Assembly: GCA_037974665.1 (NCBI GenBank)
Contig: CM075767.1
Coordinates: forward strand, 19,112,840 to 19,176,839
Reading direction: 5' to 3'
From: Ehretia macrophylla
Lineage: Eukaryota; Streptophyta; Magnoliopsida; Boraginales; Ehretiaceae
DNA: 64,000 bases
Positions 58,036 through 64,000 of this stretch are shown here, piece by piece (position 1 is the first letter of the stretch; every line of letters begins with the position of its first letter). Under the pieces are notes generated by a model. It was given only the letters and a program-made list of their open reading frames with translations, was not told the DNA's origin and made no database searches. A program made the position numbers and the translations under genes.

Positions 58036-59473
58036 TGTACTACAAGAAACATATGAGAGGGTGATGTAAAAAGTCTGTCGGTGCTCTGTCGCCCAAAGAA
58101 GAAGGTGACAACCTGACGACAAACAAGAAGATCGCCAAAACAGGTGTCGTTAAAATCTCTATCCGTTGTCGGGTCGTCGCCTAAAGTGACATAGCAGTAG
58201 CTATCACCACATGGCAACGGATTAGGTCGTCAAACAAAATGACAAATATTTAAACTTAAACTATCGCTAAGCCTATTGCTAAGAAAATACTGCCAAAGCC
58301 GTCGCGAAGACCATCGTTGAGTATTCGTCGGATAAACCGTCACCAAGCAACAGTCGCTAAAGTAGTCACCAGATTCACTCGTCACAACATTACATAATTT
58401 GTCGCTGCTTCCATCGTTTATTCGACACAAAACCCTTCATAACTTTTCTCTTTTTGAATTTTTTATATTTAACTATTTTTATTTAATCTTTTAACAATAA
58501 AATTATTAGAATAATAATTTCTAACAAAATTTAAAAAATGTTGATTAATATCTATAAAAAATATATTTATACAATTTTTAAAAAAAAACTAAAATATACG
58601 TACATACAATTATGAAATATTTACAAAAATAATAAATGTTCAATATATAGAATTACGACTGATCAGTGGGGTGTTCTGGATCTCCATGGGTCCCATCACC
58701 ACATGCTGCTATGACAGAGGCTATGACAGCTTCTATGGCGAAGAAGGGAGATACGATAACATGTGCGAGAGTAGGGCAATTTGTCGCCAAATGAGTCAAA
58801 GCTCTTCAAAATTCTCTATCATCTTACGCCTCAAACCTTTAGTAGCCTAATTTATCGCATTCTGTACGACTTGTTTCGTGATCCGAGGACTAGCAACTGA
58901 GACGGTGTGTGTAGACCTTCCTATATGAGCCCCCAAAGACTCGTGTCCATACACTTGTCCTTTTCTCCATCCACCTGCCACCGCGTAAAATAATGCATCG
59001 TGATTAATGGGTAGTGTTGTCGGATCTCCTTACAAGAACGACGCAGGCTATTGGACTAGTTCAATATACTTATCTTGCAATTAAAATGCACATAAATTAT
59101 TTTATTTATTATTACAGTAATAATAAGAATTATTTAATATATTATTAATTACCATAATCTCTACAGCCTTGGGGTCAGAGTATGGTGCATCGAGACCCTT
59201 CCTATGAACCTTCTTGAACACCTCCGCCTAGTCACGTTTTGGCTCTCAACCTGTTCCTGCAATAGACATTCCCAAACAAAATATGATTAGTGATTAAAAA
59301 TTGAAGAGTGATATAATATTATAATTTAACCTTGAAGTTTAATACTTACCATTTTTATTTTGGCCTCATGGAATGGGATTGGACATGAATAATGCAGCGA
59401 AGGATTACTCAGCCGATTTTTCTGGTTGATCTTGGACTTTTTCTTCTATTCAAGTGTTTGCCAATGTGTACAT
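58036..59473 (-). mobile_element. CACTA (En/Spm) transposon remains
   Basis: TACTACAAGAAAC at 58040 is a one-base variant of the CACTACAAGAAA terminus. The next 400 bp is packed with short subterminal motifs on both strands (GTCGCC, CGACGAC, GTCGTC, TCGCTAA), the usual CACTA subterminal repeats. Decayed transposase exons follow on the minus strand. The other terminus is not seen; a Gypsy LTR begins at 59474. Confidence 0.8.
58640..59262 (-). pseudogene. CACTA transposase exons (Transposase_24-like)
   Basis: The minus-strand exon between about 59060 and 58800 encodes INHDALFYAVAGGWRKG followed by QVYGHESLGAHIGRS, a hallmark segment of plant En/Spm Transposase_24 proteins. An upstream exon (59262-59160) encodes AEVFKKVHRKGLDAPYSDP, preceded by a GCAG acceptor and containing a stop. 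A further piece near 59370 ends in a GTAAGT donor. The gene is broken. Confidence 0.8.
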
Positions 59474-61779
59474 TGTCAAGCCCAAACTCGATCCTTTCGG
59501 AAACCAAGCCCGGTTGTGACAACACACAGACATTATAACGCCTAAAATATGAACAACCCACAAGACACAACAAAACACAACACACATCCTGAAAAGCCCT
59601 TGTCATTCATATATCACATTCCAACATTCATGAACGGATTACACTAACATACATTTGTTCACTTGGCAAAAGTTGACAACATCCCTTACAAAGTTAAAGC
59701 ATACTTGATCATAAACATATGACAAGATATACGTCTAGCTAGATGTGATCACGATCCAACATGACCAACCATATACACAATCAAAACAACTAGACTTAAG
59801 AAAGTTAAATTATCAAGTATACAACCCACAAACTTCAAAACCTTTTATACAACAAAACCAAACATCTAGTAACATCATTTCTCAACATCTAAAACACATC
59901 AAACATATGACACATTCTCAGTCTCATTAACCACTTCCTCGTACACATAGTCTGCATCGTGAACACCTATAACATGCATTAAAGAGAATTGAACTAAATA
60001 GGCTCAGTGAGGGGAGAAATGGGAGTTTGAAAGCTTTAACCTGAAAATCAGTTCAAGCATATTAGTCACATCATATCACATTAGTATCCAAGTAATCACA
60101 TTCGCTTAACAACCTTAGATCAAACCAGCTAAATAACACATTGTAAGGATACCGCTTTCGAAATGTAAAACAAGTAGACATTCAATAAGGACAAGCTCGT
60201 TCCATTGATGCAGTTCCCTTGAACACTATTTTGAATTCTTCCCCTAAACCCCAGATATACTTCAGGTGTACTCTGACTCAACTCCTACAACCCAAACCCT
60301 CATGAAACACTCCCATAGGGACTATAACATCGGTGGTTGTGTCATTGCCTGGCAAGCTCGATGCCGCCTAGGGAGATACAACCAACCGCATCTGTTTTAA
60401 AGGTTGCAACCCATCGCATCGCATTAAACACATTCATACATTCGCATCACATAGAGAGATCAACAAAGTAGGTTGTCTCTCAACCACATAAATCATTAAC
60501 AACACATTCATTACTCGACAACACATTCAATACTCCACAACACAATCATTACTCGACAACACAATCATTACTCGACAACACATTCATTCTCTACAACACA
60601 TTTATTCTCTGTAACACATTCATTCTCTACAACTAAGCTTTAATAGAACGTGATCTCTATGCATTAACAGCAATATTTAACCATCAAAAGAACATGATCA
60701 CATTAACACCAACCTTTAGTTATCAAATAAGTCATTTTCAATGTCATATCACTACTCAATTCATAACACAATCAACATTTAGTCATCATTTTAACCACTT
60801 TATAAATCTCTACAACATATAACCCTTGCACAATCAATATAACAACCAACTACAATGCATTATAAACCCATTGCAATAGCATAACTAGTCATGAAACAAG
60901 CTAAACAAGTCAAACTCCAATCTTGCACCTTTGTTGGAATTTTTAGACATTAATCAAAATAAACCCCAAACTCTACCAAATTCACACCAAAGCCATGAAT
61001 TTATACCACAAGCACATATATATAATTATAAACACAAAAGGTAGCTTAAACTTTCAACTTCCAATTATCAAAGTTAGGTTATAACTCTTGAAATCCCACA
61101 AACAAGTTCTATTGCATATATTTAGCTCTCAAATCACTACTCTAACATATATTCATCTTCAACTAGCATTTATAACACATATATATGAAATTCCATAAAT
61201 CAAAGTAAGAAAATAACATGCAAGACTGTAAATCTCTCACCTAAAATTGTAGAAAAGGCTAGAAATGGCAAGAACAAGCTATGTAGAACAAAGATTAAGT
61301 AACTTTTACTTTGATTTGACCTAAAAATGCAAGCTTTCTTCTTCAAAAATGGCAAAACCTTATTTTTCTATTTTTCTCTCTTTTTTTCTTCTTTTGGCCA
61401 ACACTTGAGCTTCTTCTAGCTTTGTTGTTTTGTATAATATGTATATATAATGTAAATAATGTATATATATAATATATAAAATAGTTAAGTGGTCAAATGG
61501 TCAAATAAGTCATATAAGCTAAGTCAAAGTAGTCAAATATGGTTAACTTTGTAAAATTTGTCTATGTGTATTTGTATATATGTATGTATAATATATTTAA
61601 GAGTAAAAACAAGTCAAATATGGTCAAGCATGGTTGGCTAGGCAAAATATGTCTATGTTTATATCAAATAAATGCACATAATATTTCAAATGGCAACTAA
61701 AATAGGTAAATGCACATATTATTTTCAAATAATGTTTAAAGTAAATAAATGCACATGGAATGCATGCTCGGGTCTCACA
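59474..61779 (-). repeat. 3' LTR of a Gypsy element
   Basis: The 2306-bp unit starts TGTCAAGCCC and ends CGGGTCTCACA on the plus strand. It is followed by TCCTCCCCTCCTTAAAAT, which is the polypurine tract on the minus strand. Its interior has the 19-bp tandem repeat at 60501. The matching 5' LTR is not in the window. Confidence 0.7.
60501..60632. repeat. About seven copies of a 19-bp tandem repeat
   Basis: The unit AACACATTCATTACTCGAC repeats with drift to AACACATTCATTCTCTAC. Confidence 0.85.
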
Positions 61780-62633
61780 TCCTCCCCTCCTTAAAATAAT
61801 TTCGCTCTTAAAATTCTTACCTACTTCCTCAGGAAATCCCTACTGCTCTACGGCATACACTCGAGCCTGAACTCGCTGGTGTGGAGGTGCATTGTTCATA
61901 GGCCTTCTTTGATTACCTATGGTTGTTGTCTTCCCCTACCCAGTCTTAAATCTCGGGCAATCCTTTACCTTGTGCCGATTACTACCGCATCCTGTGCATT
62001 TCCCATACTTCTTCTAGTAGTTGGCCTCAATATGGCTTATCTTAATATAGAAAACACATACTGGATCCAGTACCGCAACACTACCCGTTGAAGAACCTTA
62101 TACTGAAGAAGCAACTGAACTAGTCTGTTGAGATCTCATAATAACCGGCCTAAACTGGCCCTGATCAGTCTGTGTCGGCCTCTGTTGAAACTGGGACTGA
62201 TCATGTGGATGATAGAATCCCTGATAGTCTTCTGACTGGATTTGAAACTAAGCTAACCTCTGTGGCCCCTGAGGTTGGAATTGCCGTTTAAACTGCTGAC
62301 TCGTCTCTGGCATAGACTCTCTCTTTCTTTTCTCCACTTTAGAAGTTGCTTCAAAGGCTTTACTGAAAAGAGAAAACTCAAGCGGAGCCAAACTATCTTG
62401 AATCTCGGGCCTTAACCCCCGAATAAACCACCTAATTTACCTCTCCGTAGAGAACACCATTTCAAGCGCATACTGAGACAACTTGTTGAACCTTGTCTCA
62501 TAATAAGCAATTGAAAGATCACCTTGTCTTAGGTTCAGGAACTCCTCCTCCTTCCTCTCTCGAGCAAGTGTAGAAATATAATTGGCCTTGAATACTATCA
62601 CAAAGTTCTTCCACAGATAAGAAGTGTGTTGGT
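61780..62633 (-). pseudogene. Gypsy gag joined to the end of pol (internal deletion)
   Basis: From high to low coordinates the minus strand encodes a Retrotrans_gag core (LWKNFVIVFKANYIS, EEEFLNLRQGDLSIAYYETRF, LSQYA), a zinc knuckle (CTGCGSNRHKVKDCP), the VQARVYAVEQ segment normally found just before the protease, and then directly EEVGKNFKSEIIL, which resembles the last residues of the polyprotein. Protease, reverse transcriptase, RNase H and integrase are missing. Stops and frameshifts are present. Confidence 0.75.
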
Positions 62634-64000
62634 TGTGAGACCCCAAAATTTTTCCTTATGTGCAATTATGTGCTTTCATCTATTTATATGCTATTTGAAT
62701 TGATGTATGTGTAATTTATGTGATTAATATTCCTATTACATTATATATATGCATTCATAAAATTTTTATAAATATTTTTATTGAAAATTTCATTTAAAGT
62801 GCCTTTAAATAGCGTTTGAGGACACTTCCGTTAAATTTTTTAAACTGGTCTTTTAAACATTTTAAAAACTAGTCATCCACTATTAATGGACCCGTGATTT
62901 AATAAAAATTATTTATGAAATAAACTAAGAATTTAAAGTAGACTTTTCGTGCGAAAAAATTAACGTTTTTAAGCTAAATAGTGATTTCTGCTAAAACTGA
63001 TTCTTGCTTTGACTTTTGTTGACCAAGTATATTATAAATACATGTTTTATCATCTAATATAATCCTAGCATGGCATATTTGGAGTTAGACAACAAAACCA
63101 AGGCTATTTTGGACTTTGGGCATATAAAACTTAATTTAAAGCAACTTTGACCAAGACTTCTTGCTTTGACTATGCAATTTAGCTTATTTATTAAAAAAAA
63201 TCATCCAAAACACCATAAAAACACACACAAAAACGTAACCCCTTAGAGAAGGAAGAAGAATAGTGTTTTTCAAGGGTTTTAAACCATTTTTGAAGAAAAA
63301 AATTCAATTCAAGGCCACATCCTTCCATTCAAAGCTTTATTTTGCTTCTCCAACTTGTGTTCTACCTATTTCTAGCCTTAGTTTTCATCAAAGGTGAGGG
63401 AAAAACTAGATCATTTTTTTAAAGTTTGTGCTTTGAATTTATAATTGAAGATTTAGTTGCTATTTTGTTAAATTGTCTTCAGATTATTGCTAGTTAGGTA
63501 TTGTAGACTAACTTTATGGATTTATAGTAGTTTTAAACGGTAGTAACATGTATTTTTATTTTTCATGTATTAAATTGATAATTTAGCTAATATTTTGAAT
63601 AATTGTAGTTGTAGTAGTTGTTTTCAAGTGGTAGTTGCTTCTATAGGCTTGTTAATTATTGTGTAGTAATATCGTTATACCAAATTTTCAATTTGATAGC
63701 CATAGCAAAAGTCAAAAATTCCAGCCATGAATGCATTGCCATTTTGGACTTGTTGGGCTTGTTTTAGATGGCTTTTGATTGTTTTCCGAGGGGGTTAATG
63801 TACTTGCATTAGTGGGCGAGTGGTAGAAAAAAGTTTGCGGGTTATTTGATTTCTAGATTGTAAGTTATGTTGTTTAGAAGATTAGGTTATGTTTCTTTGA
63901 ATTGTCTAAGTGTTGTCTTTGATTGTTTTGTGTTTTTTGGCAGGTTGAAATGTGGGTTGGTGTTAAGTAGGCTCAGGTTTGATTATGTGTTGAAGTGTGT
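62634..64000 (+). mobile_element. Start of another LTR, running off the right edge
   Basis: TGTGAGACCCCAAAA interrupts the Gypsy gag reading frame at 62634, so a second element inserted there. A leader ending in AAAGGTGAGGGA near 63390 resembles the leader of the solo LTR at 36208. No coding region is reached before the window ends. Confidence 0.55.

Noticed and set aside
60501-60632. Regular 19-bp repeats considered as a CRISPR array
   Set aside because: The units are contiguous without spacers, lie in a plant Gypsy LTR, and are an ordinary tandem repeat.

Overview
The window is nuclear DNA from a eudicot plant. The evidence is AT-rich sequence, GT-AG introns, a plant terpene synthase with the usual exon phasing, plant-type aldo-keto reductases, and dense LTR, LINE, SINE, MITE, CACTA and Helitron debris. 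The species cannot be named from the sequence. There are no bacterial features, CRISPR arrays or organellar genes. Only three loci look like host genes. All three are of specialised-metabolism type.

Host genes. (1) A TPS-a type terpene synthase on the minus strand (16301-19092). Six exons are intact and in frame, but the first exon (RR-x8-W region) cannot be found. A broken copy of its last exon lies downstream and is split by a 9.3-kb Copia element (3997-4308 and 13577-13720). (2) AKR1, a four-exon AKR4-type aldo-keto reductase on the minus strand (25429-27949). (3) AKR2, its close paralogue on the plus strand (51510-54091). The two AKRs share exon phases, a complete Asp-Tyr-Lys-His tetrad and recognisable promoter blocks. 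They form a head-to-head inverted pair separated by 23.5 kb of transposon-filled DNA. A terpene synthase next to duplicated reductases is what a small terpenoid gene cluster could look like, but the sequence does not prove a shared pathway.

Layout. 1-595: end of a Copia LTR and its primer-binding site. 2192-3850: LINE ORF1 debris containing a TRIM element. 3997-15294: terpene synthase pseudo-exon with a nested stack (Copia, then a Gypsy-type solo LTR, then a LINE), a Mutator-like MITE and an LTR fragment. 16301-19092: terpene synthase, with a SINE in intron 4 and a foldback element upstream. 20637-24976: MITEs, a hAT MITE with a perfect target duplication and a tandem repeat. 25429-27949: AKR1. 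29600-30800: Helitron helicase relic. 32450-32577: SINE. 33745-33892: compound microsatellite. 35615-42512: a Copia element on the minus strand with a 2.3-kb solo LTR in its 3' LTR. 44362-49380: Tat/Ogre-like Gypsy remains split by another solo LTR. 51510-54091: AKR2, with a foldback MITE in intron 2. 54488-57570: MITE, SINE and unassigned AT-rich DNA. 57571-62633: Gypsy LTR fragment, CACTA transposon remains and an internally deleted Gypsy element. 62634-64000: the start of another LTR.

All element boundaries come from reading terminal repeats and target-site duplications by eye. Exon boundaries come from GT-AG sites, reading-frame continuity and agreement between paralogues. Nothing was confirmed by database search.
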